From Liolophura sinensis (lineage: Eukaryota > Mollusca > Polyplacophora > Chitonida > Chitonidae), in assembly GCF_032854445.1 (NCBI RefSeq), contig NC_088297.1, positions 24,379,127 to 24,443,126 of the forward strand: a DNA stretch of 64,000 nt, written 5' to 3'. Below the pieces are notes generated by a model that saw only the letters and a list, made by a program, of their open reading frames with translations, was not told the origin of the DNA and did no database searches. Made by a program: the position numbers and the translations under genes. This document shows, piece after piece, positions 24,126-36,648 of this stretch (the first letter of the stretch is position 1; each line of letters starts with the position of its first letter).

Positions 24126-26635
24126 AGCGGGGATCAAAATTTGGGGTTCAAGACCAGCTTTTTGAGCCTGTGGTTAAAACAAAAGTCAACCCTTCTTACA
24201 ACTGGTCTTCCTTTATGTTTTCACTAGAAACTGTAGAACAAACGTACACATTTTTAGTAATAATTTTAAGAGAGACAAACGTATAAGAACTTTTGTTTTA
24301 TTATCAAATATTTTGCGTGCCACACTAAATTAAGATTATGTACAGCTTCTATAGCCACTACATTAGATGCAAGCTGAATGCGTTTCTTGACAACAATAAC
24401 ATGACCTAAGAAAAAATGATAAAATACAGGTTAAACTGTGATATGGATAAAACATTGACATGATATACATGCAGAATCTTAAGATCAGTTTTAATTTCTT
24501 ATTTCGTTCATTTATCATCGTTTAATGAACATACAGGTATTGGAATGTACAATCATGGTGGTATAATGCAACAAAATACTTTGTTAACATCGCCTCCACA
24601 TAAACAGGGAGTGATATAAACATGTTAAATCGTATTTTACATGATAATTATGGTCATCGCACTTGGTATGGATTGAGTAACTTAATAAATTCAATGTGTT
24701 CTGCTAAATATGCTTCACTAAAGGGAATGATCACTGTATTATCATAATCATTGCTTTTTAATGCTAAAAAAATGTCATCTTAAATATGGGCCCACAGCCA
24801 AAAATACCAGGAAATTTGTAACAATGTGCACAGGCCGAAACAGAATGTTCATATATACATCATGTTTTACGTGATACATGACAGAAAAAGGGAACAATTT
24901 GTGGCCAAATTTCTTGGCAGAGGATATCAATGTATAAGTACTACAACCATAATCCTGATAAAGCAAAATAAAAAATAATCCTGATTAAAATTGAAATCTG
25001 ATCCTTATTTACATAATGCAATGATAAAGAAAAGCTGTTTTTTAACACTTTCCCGATGTAATAATATTTTATTGCCAAAAAAATATTCTACCTTTTACGT
25101 AAGTATAAGTGCACCACGTAGATGACTGAAAAACTGCAATTCAGATCAAAGGCCGAGTGCAGTTATTCCTCAGTCGAAACAGAAAAAGATTCTGAACAAG
25201 GCTAAGGCCGAAGAGCCAGTAATGCTGATCTGCTCTTTTATTCATGGCCCAAATTTTCACAAAATAGCGCTGGATTTAATAGTCTGGTCTTTCCTTTTAC
25301 CCCAAAAGTATGTGAACTGTTTACATTTACCTATTTTGGAGAAACAGGTATTTATTTTTACATCTGCATTAATTATCTCCTGGTCGTGAGTTGTAATCAT
25401 TCTGGTCTGTGCTAACAAACCAATAGAAGGTACTGTGTGAGCTTATGAAAGAAAACAAAATTGAATGGAATGGCACCCATATTTAAAAGGAGCGGAAAAA
25501 ATAAATGCCCTTCATAAAATATAATATGATGATATGTTTGACAGTTCTATTTGTATTGGAATGAAACTGGTTTAATTTTAGCTACTATTAGCTGATGCCC
25601 CTTTCAAACTTCTAGTATCAGCACTGGTATACTTACAATATTCTAAATCCTCCAAACACCCAGCCATGCAGAGAAAGTATTATACCTTGATATATAATTT
25701 AAAAGACATATTTGATATCATTTTGAAGATTCAAATTTATTGGTCCTGTATGCTGACTTATCCTGTTTACCTGTTCATATAACAGAGCACTCTTCTAATT
25801 CATGTACACCACAAAAGACAGCATGATGATGGTTGAATTGGCTTACGATTTGAATGTAGGCCAGATGCACACCTATACAATGTTTGCTGTTGAAGGCATT
25901 CACTGATGAAGAGCCCACGGATACCACGATATTAAAGGGCAACAAAAATTATTTGTTTGGAAATTCAGAATGATTCAAAAGGACAACACTATAAATAACA
26001 ATTTTGCCCGCTTTCCTCATATTGGGCTGTTAAAAGGACCAATGAATTTGAAAGTTGAAAGTTCTGTACAGGCTTTCTAAACACAAAGCACTCAAATCTG
26101 AGCATTTTGTCTGCGTATACATATCTCAAGATTCAGAGAGAAGTGTTCCACAGCTGAATTCTGCATTTCAGGGAAGAGAATCTAACGAAATCCCAGGCGT
26201 CACGTGAAACACTTGAAAATCTGAATCATATTTGGGCCAGTGACTTCATACCAGGTTTTTATCATTTTCCACACACAGACCGATAAATTTCATCACTAAA
26301 CATGTATGTGCATATAGATTTATGAATAGATTCGCCGAATGGATCTTGAAACCAGCTATTTCAAACAAAAACATATACATGTGATATCTCTCACACCCTT
26401 TGCTTCACAACGGACCACCGTATAATCTGATATTTTAAAACTACTTTACTCTGTTAGAAAAATTCTAAAGAATTAAATCAAAGTATTTTCTGAAATTGTC
26501 TTCCATCTGATGTATATTTGAGTGTTTTCTTTGCCTTTAATGACTTTTCCTACCACCCACTCTAAAACGACACTTCTTGAGAGCCCCCGTAACTGCCATG
26601 TAATACTGGGGAGAGACTGCAGCTGTATGGGGTAA
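24126..26635. other. AT-rich non-coding stretch
   Basis: About 2.5 kb without SINEs, tandem repeats or a supportable open frame. Part of it may be the 3' UTR of the membrane-protein gene, which points this way, but I cannot place a poly(A) site. Confidence 0.5.
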
Positions 26636-26668
26636 AACTGGGGGAGGGGGGAGGGGGGAGGGGGGCTC
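26636..26668 (+). other. G-run cluster (possible G-quadruplex)
   Basis: Four runs of five or six G separated by single A lie about 40 bases past the end of the membrane-protein exon, on the opposite strand. Confidence 0.6.
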
Positions 26669-26708
26669 GCCAAAACCACCCCAGGGAACCCATGATCGTC
26701 ATCTTTCA

Positions 26709-27046
26709 TCAGGGGCAGGGTAATAACGGGTGGGGCTGGTACAGTTCTACAATAGGCTTTACGGTCTTGCGGTAGTCATACTGGCGGTAGACGGTCTCAT
26801 CGTCCAGCAGGTGGTACGAGGTGCTCTGCACGTATTTTATGGCCCGGAGGGTGCGACAGAACTGCATCCAGAGGAGGACGGCGCTGGCAAGGGTCATGAC
26901 CGCACCGATGATGACAATGAAAAATCCCCAGGTGAGGGACTCCAGACTGACTGTGGTATTCCGCCACATGTTGTTACACCAGTTGTTACTACACGATGAC
27001 TACAGAGAGACTAGGGAGAGTAGGACGCTGGCTGCCAGGGAAATAC
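26709..27046 (-). CDS. Multi-pass membrane protein, last exon, with an in-frame TAG
   Basis: After acceptor TTTACTTCAG the frame set by the upstream exon reads GISLAASVLLSLVSL, then a TAG at 27000-27002. It then stays open as SSCSNNWCNNMWRNTTVSLE, followed by a strongly hydrophobic segment (GFFIVIIGAVMTLASAVLLW), a cytoplasmic-looking tail (YHLLDDETVYRQYDYRKTV) and a stop at 26709. The part after the TAG looks like a real extracellular loop (Cys pair, N-glycosylation site NTT), membrane helix and tail. The TAG may be a nonsense allele, a pseudogene mark, a read-through stop or an assembly error. I do not recognise the family; a four-helix layout is possible. Downstream on this strand are C tracts (plus-strand G runs) and a long AT-rich region. 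Confidence 0.6.
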
Positions 27047-27054
27047 CTGAAGTA

Positions 27055-27850
27055 AAATAACGTGATAACATGAGGGCAGAGAAGACTGACTCACTGACTG
27101 TTAAACTCACTGACTGACTAACAACCAGGGAGACATCTCAGGGAAGATAAGGTGATATCATCAGGGCAGAGAAGACTGTCCGACTGGCTGCATGGCTGAC
27201 TAGCTGACTGACTGCCAGCCAGGCAGACCCCTGAGGGAAGATAAGGTGATAACATCAGTGCAAAGAAGACTGACTGGCTCACTGACTGACTAACCACCAG
27301 GGAGACACCTCAGGGAAGATATGGTGATAATATCAGGGCAGAGAAGACTGTCTGACTAGCTGCCTGGCTGACTGGCTGACTGGCTGACTGACTGACAAAC
27401 CACCAAGGAGACACCTCAGGGAAGACAACGTGATAACATCAGGGCAGAGAAGACTGACTGACTGACTGCATGGCTGACTGGCTCACTGACTGACTAACAG
27501 CCAGGGAGACATCTCAGGGAAGATCAACTGATATCATCAGGGCAGAGAAGACTGTGTGACTAGCTGCATGGCTGACTGGCTCACTGACTGACTAACCACC
27601 AGGGAGACATCTCAGGGAAGATAAGGTGATATCATCAGGGCAGAGAAGACTGTCTGACTGACTGCATGGCTGACTGGCTCACTGACTGACTGACAGAGAG
27701 GGAGACACCTCAGGGAAGATAAGGTGATAACATCAGGGCAGAGAAGACTGTCTGACTAGCTGCATGGCTGACTGGCTCACTGACTGACTGACAACCAGGG
27801 AGACACCTCAGGGAAGATAACGTGATAACACCAGGGCAGAGAAGACTGAA
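27055..27850. repeat. About 105-bp tandem repeat in the membrane-protein intron
   Basis: About eight units, each containing CAGGGAGACACCTCAGGGAA, then GATAAGGTGATAACATCAGG and GCAGAGAAGACTGACTGACT. The GACT-rich part varies in length. It begins ten bases upstream of the acceptor of the last exon. Confidence 0.9.
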
Positions 27851-28119
27851 TGACTGGCTTCAGTGATGCTACAAAGATCTCTTTAGATCTTAACATGAAC
27901 TGGTAAGTGGCAAGAGATACATGTAGTCAGACTGCAGGTTTCAAACAACCACCCTTTTCCAGCCTTTAGTTATTCTAAATTCTCAACAAATTTGACCTCT
28001 AAAGTATAACTTTACACGCACTTCAAAAAATAAAATTCATACGACTTTGAAGACTTAAATACACTGTTCATGTAGGCCACACATACGAACTTCACAGAAA
28101 TCATAACATAACCTGTTCG

Positions 28120-28470
28120 CTTCAATTAAATATGCCTCTAACATGACAAATATGCCTCAAACATGACAATTAAATATGCCTCTAACATGACAAATATGCC
28201 TCCAACATGACAATTAAATAAGCCTCTAACATGACAAATATGCCACTAAAATGACAATTAAGTATGCCTCTAACATGACTATTAAAGATGCCTTTAACAT
28301 GATAAATAAATATGCCTCTAACATGACAAATATGCCTCCAACAGGACAATTAAATAAGCCTCTAACATGACAAATATGCCTCTAAAATGACAATTAAGTA
28401 TGCCTCTAACATGACTATTAAAGATGCCTTCAACATGATAATTAAATATGCCTCTAACATGACAAATTAT
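28120..28470. repeat. AT-rich tandem repeat, about 25-45 bp
   Basis: AATATGCCTCTAACATGACA and its variants recur about fifteen times, often followed by ATTAAAT. Confidence 0.88.
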
Positions 28471-28838
28471 GCACTTTGTGTCCAGTTGAATGTGTAAAGG
28501 TTTGGGGTAAATACAAAATGCATACATGGACCATAAGCTGAGCACAATGCAGAAAAAAATGACTAACATTTAACTCCTCCTGGGTGCAATACAGACAAAA
28601 AGTTTTTTAAGAGTTACCTCCTCCTGACAAAGCTATCCTGTACAGCAAGCATGGAAATAATTCTCAAGTTGGTACATGATAAAATGGCAAATCTCCTGTT
28701 ATTTACAGTATTAAAAACAATTAATCCTGGTAAAATACTATTTGGTGCAGGACATTGTCCTTGTTCTGCAACTTATTTTCAGTCTTGTACAGGTAAATGT
28801 ATATGTACAGAAAGGATATTAGAGACAACAATTGTTAC

Positions 28839-28982
28839 CTGCTCCTGACACGGCCGCAGCCAATCCAATCTCCGCTACCAAGTGGAGGTAAGGACTGATC
28901 GCCAAGATGAACAGTCCAGCACACGTCGCACCACCCTTTGTCGTCCCCAGGAACCACAAGATCTGGGCAACCTTAAAGGTGT
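28839..28982 (-). CDS. Multi-pass membrane protein, internal exon
   Basis: A 144-bp exon with acceptor ATTTTCAG and donor GTAACA. It encodes TFKVAQILWFLGTTKGG, then a helix (ATCAGLFILAISPYLHLV) and AEIGLAAAVSGA. It enters needing one base and leaves in phase 1, which fits the exon at 26709-27046. The first coding exon was not found; it must lie at higher coordinates. The protein would sit in a membrane, and nothing in the sequence tells its function. Confidence 0.65.
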
Positions 28983-29039
28983 CTGAAAATTACATCAAAA
29001 CTGTAACACTCATTCCAATATGCTAGAGGTTATGTCATG

Positions 29040-29130
29040 GATTTCCCCCTTTGAGTTCCTTCCTCCGTAACGCTCATATAAGTGAAATATTCCTCAGTAG
29101 TGTGCACAACACCAATCAAATATATCAAAT
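29040..29130 (+). mobile_element. Degraded SINE, family A
   Basis: CATATAAGTGAAATATTCCT then CAGTAGTGTGCACAACACCA and ATCAAATATATC. It is a diverged 3' end of the family-A SINE. Confidence 0.5.
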
Positions 29131-29324
29131 CAGTGCTCAGTTCAGTTTAATTTATTTACACTGCTATGCCATTTGACCAAAAATAAACAACAAAACAGGA
29201 ATACAAAACTACATACGTACAGTATACAGTGCCATACAGTCCCACAAAGTTGCCGAAAGAATAGCTGAGAAAATAAATTTCCCGCAGTGTTAAGCTAAGT
29301 AACGTACGTTTTAATTAAATTATG

Positions 29325-29573
29325 GTATATATTTATTTTTATGATGGGTGTTTTACACCGTACTCAAGAATAGTTCACTTGTACACGACCAGAATTACGG
29401 CGGGGGGGGGGGGGGGGAGGTGGGGGACTGCGCAGAGCTGCAATGAAACCCACAACCATCCGTAGGTTGCTGACAGACCTTCCCACGTACGAGAAGAGAG
29501 GAAGCCAGCATAAACTGGACCTGAACTCTCCTGCATTGCACTGTGCTGTGCTAGCGCGCTAACCACCAGCTAA
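29325..29573 (-). mobile_element. SINE, family A, nearly full length, with poly-G insert
   Basis: It runs from a TTTATTTTTATGATGGGTGT tail through CACCGTACTCAAGAATAGTT and the core to a tRNA-like head (TGCTAGCGCGCTAACCACC). The core is interrupted by a run of about 16 G at 29402-29417. Confidence 0.75.
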
Positions 29574-30067
29574 AAGAATAAGGTATCTTTTCTAATGTGC
29601 AATGTAACATGTAAACCATGCACAGAAAAGGTCACAACATGTAGAAACCCTAATTCCTCAACCTTTCCCATATGGAGGGATAAATTTTAGAGCTATTTAT
29701 GTACCTCTATAATTTCATTTTGAAGACAAAAGTACATTGGTTGGGTTCACAAAAAATTCTTTTTTTTTTGTCAGTCTACACAGAATAATGCCTTCAGAAA
29801 GTGCTTGAATCAACACTTTGCAAACTTGTAAAATGGTTGAGTAGTGACAGTATAACCTGTGTTGTCTTGATGAAAAAACCTAGAGCTCTGCATTTTAAAA
29901 TGCAATCAACCATGGATTACTGTATTTTACATAAAATTTAGCATTTTTCAAGAGACGCTCTTTGCTCGATGCTGATTGATTCAACCACGTTTTAGTTTTT
30001 TGTGAAGTTCGATTAATTCATCACAGATACCAGGAAAACTGCAGTGTTGGAACGAAGTGTGTCATTT

Positions 30068-32625
30068 TAAAGCCTTCATGTCCTTCTGACAGCGCATATT
30101 CACACACAGAACTAGGTGAAATGCAGCATGGCTCTGCAGCATGTTGAACAGCTGAAGCCTTCATGTCCTTCTGACAGCGCATATTCACACACACAACTAG
30201 GTGAAAGGCAGCATGGCTTTGCAGCATGTTGAACAGCTGAAGCCTTCATGTCCTTCTGACAGCGCATATTAACACACAGAACTAGGTAAAATGCAGCATG
30301 GCTCTGCAGCATGTTGAGCAGCTGAAGCCTTCATGTCCTTCTGACAGCGCATATTTACACACAGAACTAGGTAAAATGCAGCATGGTTCTGCAGCATGTT
30401 GAACAGCTGAAGCCTTCATGTCCTTCTGACAGCGCATATTTACACACACAACTAGGTGAAATGCAGCATGACTCTGCAGCCTGTTGAGCAGCTGAAGCCT
30501 TCATGTCCTTCTGACATCGCATATTTACACACCGAACTAGGTGAAATGCAGCATGGCTCTGCAGCCTGTTGAGCAGCTGAAGCCTTCATGTCCTTCTAAC
30601 AGCGCATATTTACACACACAACTAGGTGAAATGCAGCATGACTCTGCAGCCTGTTGACCAGCTGAAGCCTTTCATGTCCTTCTGACAGCGCATATTTACA
30701 CACAGAACTAGGTGAAATGCAGCATGACTCTGCAGCATGTTGAGCAGCTAAAGCCTTCATGTCCTTCTGACATCGCATATTTACACACAGAACTAGGTGA
30801 AATGCAGCATGACTCTGCAGCCTGTTGAGCAGCTGAAGCCTTCATGTCCTTCTGACAGCGCATATTTACACACAGAACTAGGTGAAATGCAGCATGACTC
30901 TGCAGCCTGTTGAGCAGCTGAAGCCTTCATGTCCTTCTGACAGCGCATATTTACACACAGAACTAGGTGAAATGCAGCATAAATGTGCAGCATGTTGAGC
31001 AGCTGAAGCCTTCATGTCCTTCTGACAGCGCATATTTACACACACAACTAGGTGAAATGCAGCATGACTCTGCAGCATGTTGACCAGCTGAAGCCTTCAT
31101 GTCCTTCTGACAGCGCATATTTACACACAGAACTGGGTGAAATGCAGCATGACTCTGCAGCCTGTTGAGCAGCTGAAGCCTTCATGTCCTTCTGACAGCG
31201 CATATTTACACACAGAAATAGGTGAAATGCAGCATGACTCTGCAGCATGTTGAGCAGCTGAAGCCTTCATGTCCTTCTGACATCGCATATTTACACACCA
31301 AACTAGGTGAAATGCAGCATGACTCTGCAGCATGTTGAGCAGCTGAAGCCTTCATGTCCTTCTGACAGCGCATATTTACACACAGAACTAGGTGAAATGC
31401 AGCATCACTCTGCAGCATGTTGAGCTGTTGAAGCCTTCATGTCCTTCTGACAGCGCATATTTACACACAGAACTAGGTAAAATGCAGCATCACTCTGCAG
31501 CATGTTGAGCTGTTGAAGCCTTCATGTCCTTCTGACAGCGCATATTTACACACAGAACTAGGTAAAATGCAGCATCACTCTGCAGCCTGTTGAGTTGTTG
31601 AAGCCTTCATGTCCTTCTGACAGCGCATATTTACACACACAACTAGGCGAAATGCAGCATGACTCTGCAGCATGTTGAGCAGCTGAAGCCTTCATGTCCT
31701 TCTGACAGCGCATATTTACACACACAACTAGGCGAAATGCAGCATCACTCTGCAGCATGTTGAGCAGCTGAAGCCTTCATGTCCTTCTGACAGCGCATAT
31801 TTACACACAGAACTAGGTAAAATGCAGCATCACTCTGCAGCATGTTGAGCAGCTGAAGCCTTCATGTCCTTCTGACAGCGCATATTTACACACAGAACTA
31901 GGTGAAATGCAGCATGACTCTGCAGCATGTTGAGCAGCTGAAGCCTCATGTCCTTCTGACAGCGCATATTTACACACACAACTAGGTGAAATGCAGCATG
32001 ACTCTGCAGCATGTTGAGCAGCTGAAGCCTTCATGTCCTTCTGACAGCGCATATTTACACACAGAACTAGGTGAAATGCAGCATGGCTCTGCAGCATGTT
32101 GAGCAGCTGAAGCTTTCATGTCCTTCTGACAGCGCATATTTACACACAGAACTAGGTGAAATGCAGCATGACTCTGCAGCCTGTTGAGCAGCTGAAGCCT
32201 TCATGTCCTTCTGACAGCGCATATTTACACACAGAACTAGGTGAAATGCAGCATGACTCTGCAGCATGTTGAGCAGCTGAAGCCTTCATGTCCTTCTGAC
32301 AGCGCATATTTACACACAGAACTAGGTGAAATGCAGCATGACTCTGCAGCATATTGAGCAGCTGAAGCCTTCATGTCCTTCTGACAGCGCATATTTACAC
32401 ACAGAACTAGGTGAAATGCAGCATGACTCTGCAGCCTGTTGAGCAGCTGAAGCCTTCCTGTCCTTCTGACAGCGCATATTTACACACAGAACTAGGTGAA
32501 ATGCAGCATGACTCTGCAGCATGTTGAGCAGCTGAAGCCTTCATGTCCTTCTGACAGCGCATATTTACACACCGAACTAGGTGAAATACAGCATTACGTT
32601 GCAGCATGTTAAGTATTTGCAAGCT
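30068..32625. repeat. 85-bp satellite-like array (about 30 copies)
   Basis: The unit is AGCCTTCATGTCCTTCTGAC, AGCGCATATTTACACACAGA, ACTAGGTGAAATGCAGCATG and ACTCTGCAGCATGTTGAGCA plus GCTGA. Copies are very similar and keep the 85-bp period. The outermost copies differ most. The 66-94 codon frames seen on the minus strand come only from the repeat period. Confidence 0.95.
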
Positions 32626-32635
32626 TCATGTTCTT

Positions 32636-32766
32636 CTGAAATGTACGTGAGAAGGTCTGTCAGCAACCTGCGGATGGTCGTGGGTTTTCGCGGGCACAGC
32701 CCGGTTTTCTCCCACCATGATTTTCTCTCACTACAATCCTGGCCGTTGTCAGTAAATAAGTAAAAT
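32636..32766 (+). mobile_element. SINE, family A, inserted in the 85-bp array
   Basis: GGTCTGTCAGCAACCTGCGG then ATGGTCGTGGGTTTTCGCGG, ending in GTCAGTAAATAAGTAAAA. The flanks CTTCTGAAA (about 32632) and CTTCTGAAA (about 32769) look like a target-site duplication, and the 85-bp repeat resumes on the far side. Confidence 0.8.
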
Positions 32767-32850
32767 CCTTCTGAAAGCGCATATTTACACACCAAACTAG
32801 GTGAAATGCAGCATTATTCTGCTACATGCTGAACAGTTGAAGCCTTCACA
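32767..32850. repeat. Detached last copy of the 85-bp repeat
   Basis: CCTTCTGAAAGCGCATATTT then ACACACCAAACTAGGTGAAA through GAACAGTTGAAGCCTTCAC. It is the continuation of the array beyond the SINE. Confidence 0.85.
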
Positions 32851-33426
32851 GATATGTTTCCCTGCAGCATTTACGATTGGCAATCTTTTGGTCCTACTCA
32901 ATAATTATATGTAGTCTATAACGGTTTACACGTAATACAGAGTACTCAGTAGTAGTACTCTGATTTAAAATAGTCAACATGGCCTGCCATGTTCTGTACA
33001 GGAGATGTTAATTGTGACACCCATTTCTCAACTTTAAAAGAAAAGACAACAAATAATATATAAACTGAAGTTATTTAGGAACAGTCGTGAAAACAAATGT
33101 GAACGATCACAGACACGCTTGGTAACTCTACATATCAACTTCTAACAGGGCATTCAGAGAATTCCGGTAGCTCCTGCTCGCCTCATTGAGCACTTTGTCA
33201 AACTACACAATGTTAAAGTCATGTAATACATTCAAATACTGAACTCTCTACCACGATTTCAACGGATTAAGGAATTTTAAATCATTGTGGTGGTAAAAAG
33301 ATACTATGGGGAGTCAGTGCACAAATTGACCACAGAGGTCTATGATATGCGAATCGCGAACTGCATTTACCTTCCCTGTACTATGGGAGGAAACTGCAAA
33401 CTGGGTGTTAGGTTTGGTATGCACAT

Positions 33427-33935
33427 GTATGTATATGTATGAATGGGTTTTCACATCGTGCTCAACTATTTTTTAGTCATATGAGGAAGACGAGTCATTT
33501 GGTTTTTACCTACATGTATATATATATACGTCTTCTTGTTGTAGGGCTAGTCCATGTCGCCAAAGTCCAGCCTTTAATGGCTGACTATGACTCGCTCAAT
33601 AATGTGTGCACATGTATGTATCCTTGCGGTTTAACGTCATATTTAACAATTTTTTTAGTCCTATGACGACGAGAAGTAAGGACGAGTTCATGCCGTCAAA
33701 GAGGTGCCGCTACTGCAATATCATTCCGAAGACACCAGACGTGATACCCCACCCAGTAGACAACGGGCCACCAATCGTGTTTCTTTGCACTTACCTCTCC
33801 GTGCTGAGCAGCAAAGTTAGGCAGCAATAAGTATAATTTTTAAAGTCTCTAGTATGACCCAACCCGGGTTTGATCCCGAACCTCCCGGCTTTGATCCGGA
33901 CGGTCTAACCATTAGGCCACTGAAACTGTGTCATG
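33427..33935 (-). mobile_element. SINE family B, two overlapping or nested copies
   Basis: GGGTTTTCACATCGTGCTCA at 33446 and GCGGTTTAACGTCATATTTA at 33627 are two starts of the same 3' body. The second runs to a tRNA-like head near 33910 (GGTCTAACCATTAGGCCACT). Confidence 0.6.
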
Positions 33936-36554
33936 TCTGGTGTCATCAGCATGCTACTTTATTGGCGGCAGCACTTTGGCGGCATGGATTCACTCTCCCA
34001 GATTGTACATGTATGTACACAACTCAAGGATGGCCCCAAACCAACGTCAGGTTTAAAAACCTGATGCAGGTGCTGTGGCAGTGTGTCAGGGCACATGGGA
34101 CAAAAATTATCAAGTATGTCTTCACGACCTTAAGTCAGCAGACGCTTATGTTCCTTGTCTTTTCGCCTGTCGATTTATCGTTGGCACAACGTCGATCTGT
34201 TATTTCCCAGACCGCATGGGTCCGATATTCCTCTGATGCTATGGCATGTTTGGGCAGGTAACTATGTCAGGTTTTTAAATGGAGCTCACTTTATTACAAG
34301 TCGGGGCGGCGACATAATTGACCAATCATAATTAAGGGTTACGGTAAGATCTTATCTATATAAATGGGGCTACTCACTGATCGTCAGTGACATTATGCCT
34401 TTGCAGATTAACTTTTGTCGCTTGCAAATTATACTTTCCCAGTACCAAAATGTTCTCTTAGACGACGATGACCGCCAACTCGATTAATAGTATAACCTTC
34501 TACAGTCTGGGATTGCTATTAATAAAGTAAACACTCAACCAATTAATACGATAATTTTAAAACTTATCACGGCCGTCCTCAAACATTGTATGTGACATAT
34601 GGTCTTTGGTCCTAACGTATAGATAGCTTGCCTGAGTTCCAGCCAACCTGGATCAAGTACATGAGGTGGAAAGAGATCAACTAGGCTATGTGAGGGCGGG
34701 GCTGCACCCTACATTTTGCGTTCTATTTTTATTTTGTCCATACATATCTCTTTGAAGCTATCAATAAGCTGCCTCACTGATGTAGGGAAATGCATTGCCC
34801 GCCTAAAGGCGAGTCGGTCTTTAGCGAGTTACTCTTTTATTCTTTCAGTACGTCACTGTTTCTGCGCAGACCTAGTCGTGCTCATCCATGCAGGTCAAAG
34901 CCCACCGAAACGTACCAATATCTACACAGGGGGTCGGCACACCACCTGTCCTGCTTTTAATCTTCTATCAGCGGTGAAATCACTAGGTACTGTCGACCCT
35001 GCAGCAATACGCTGGATTTCTTTAAGAAATCAGCACTCTTCAAATCTAAATTGCTCATCAGAGGATACTCGGAAACTGAAGTTGATTCCACTGTCAACAA
35101 AGTGAAATTTGAGGACCGTGCTATGACTCCTCCGAAAAAACAAGACTACCAAACACACAAATAAGTTTCACAACCACTTATCACAATCGTCAAAGGAATA
35201 TTAGAAGCATCCGTAACAAATACAAGCATCTAATTGAAGGAAATAAAGACTGTAATGAAATATTTCCTCTTCGTCCTCTAATCGGCTAATCCAAATTATA
35301 GCATATGCTAACATTGTCTTTGCCGTGGACCCGTGGATTTATCTCACGGTGAGACCCTAGTCAGTGAGTGAGAGGTGTTTGTCTGTGGCTGCCCTATTGG
35401 CTGTTTGATGGCAAACGACCTGTGATCGGTCAGTTTAATCGGGTTCCCGACTTGTTAACTCGGGGCCTCGATCTCAATGCTATGCTACTCTTGTTTAAAG
35501 GGAGCGCGAGTCTTCACGAGAATGCGGTTAGCTGTTTGTGATGTAATTTCGGAACCAGTGATCGCACTGAAGATAACAAAAGTAGAGGATAAGATCTAAA
35601 GTGCCACATTCTTCAGGAAGCAAGCTTATCCTTGATAGTGGATCAAATCCAAACGGGGGGGGGGGGGGAGCCGTTACCAACCACGTCTTTAAATATGGTA
35701 CAATATTGTTTTATTTGTTCTTGAGCTTACCTGATCAGTGTCTGACCTACATTTTCCCCTGTGCGTACGTAATACAGTGTGTTGTAATTCAGTCGAGCGT
35801 TCTCGAAGCTTCGGTGTGTATGAGTTTCGTGTTATCGTAAATAGGATATACATTCTGGTAATATGCATCGGTGTTGTAAACATGTTTAACCATCCAGAAT
35901 TTTCTTTACGTTAGTCTGTAAATATGAGTGACGGGGCTGTGAAGCTGGCAGTCATTTACTCAAGTTCACTTGGAGCAGTCATATTTACTGTCATCGACTG
36001 TGAAGGATTTTACTGGGTTTGGAGACATCGACTTTCACGCCATTCGCCGTTCATCATTTGTCCTCCATTTTCTGAATGTAGCACTTTATTAGCTTGTGTT
36101 TTGTAACATGCTAATTTCTTGAGACATTATTTTGTAAAATAATACATCGCCAGCTGGGCATCACCGACGCTACTGTCAACCCCACCGCCCTGAGAAGTTG
36201 CACCGTTACATGCAGTTGGGGATCAACCATCGTCAGAATGTCGTGCCAACTATAGCTTGTCACTTATCGGACTATCATCCGTCCATTGTGGAATTCCCCT
36301 TAACTGTGGATTCTATATTTACGTGGACTGACTCACCTGTGGAAGCGGGATATCCCATCCGGATTTAGACGCTGTATTTATTAAGAGACTATATTTTTGT
36401 AATTATTTGTATTGTTTTGTACATTATTATCAGTTCTATTTTTTTGTCTATTTTGTTCAAATGTATTTATTGAACTAATTCAAGCGTGTTTGTCTTTATT
36501 TGTTTGATCTTGTGTAAGACCTATCGCTGATTTGAGAGTTGAAAAAGCCAATTG
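33936..36554. other. Non-coding stretch, nothing recognised
   Basis: No supportable gene on either strand. There is a run of about 13 G at 35657-35668. The longest plus-strand frame (34716-35105, 129 codons) has no familiar motif and no codon pattern that I would trust. Confidence 0.5.
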
Positions 36555-36648
36555 TTCCTCATCCTTTCTCATCTTTACTCTCCGATAGTGTTCTCATCTT
36601 TACTCTACGGTAGTGTTCTCATCTTTTCTCTACGATAGTGTTTTCAGA
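36555..36648. repeat. 25-bp tandem repeat (about 4 copies)
   Basis: TCTCATCTTTACTCTACGAT followed by AGTGT is repeated with small changes. Confidence 0.85.

Noticed and set aside
22399-24286. Many frames of 70-196 codons
   Set aside because: They follow from the 28-bp minisatellite period and have no stable frame or motif.
30021-32622. A ladder of near-identical 60-94 codon minus-strand frames
   Set aside because: They step by 85 bases, the repeat unit; 85 is not a multiple of three, so no long protein is possible.
34716-35105. 129-codon plus-strand frame as a gene or transposon protein
   Set aside because: No recognisable motif on either strand and no supporting borders.
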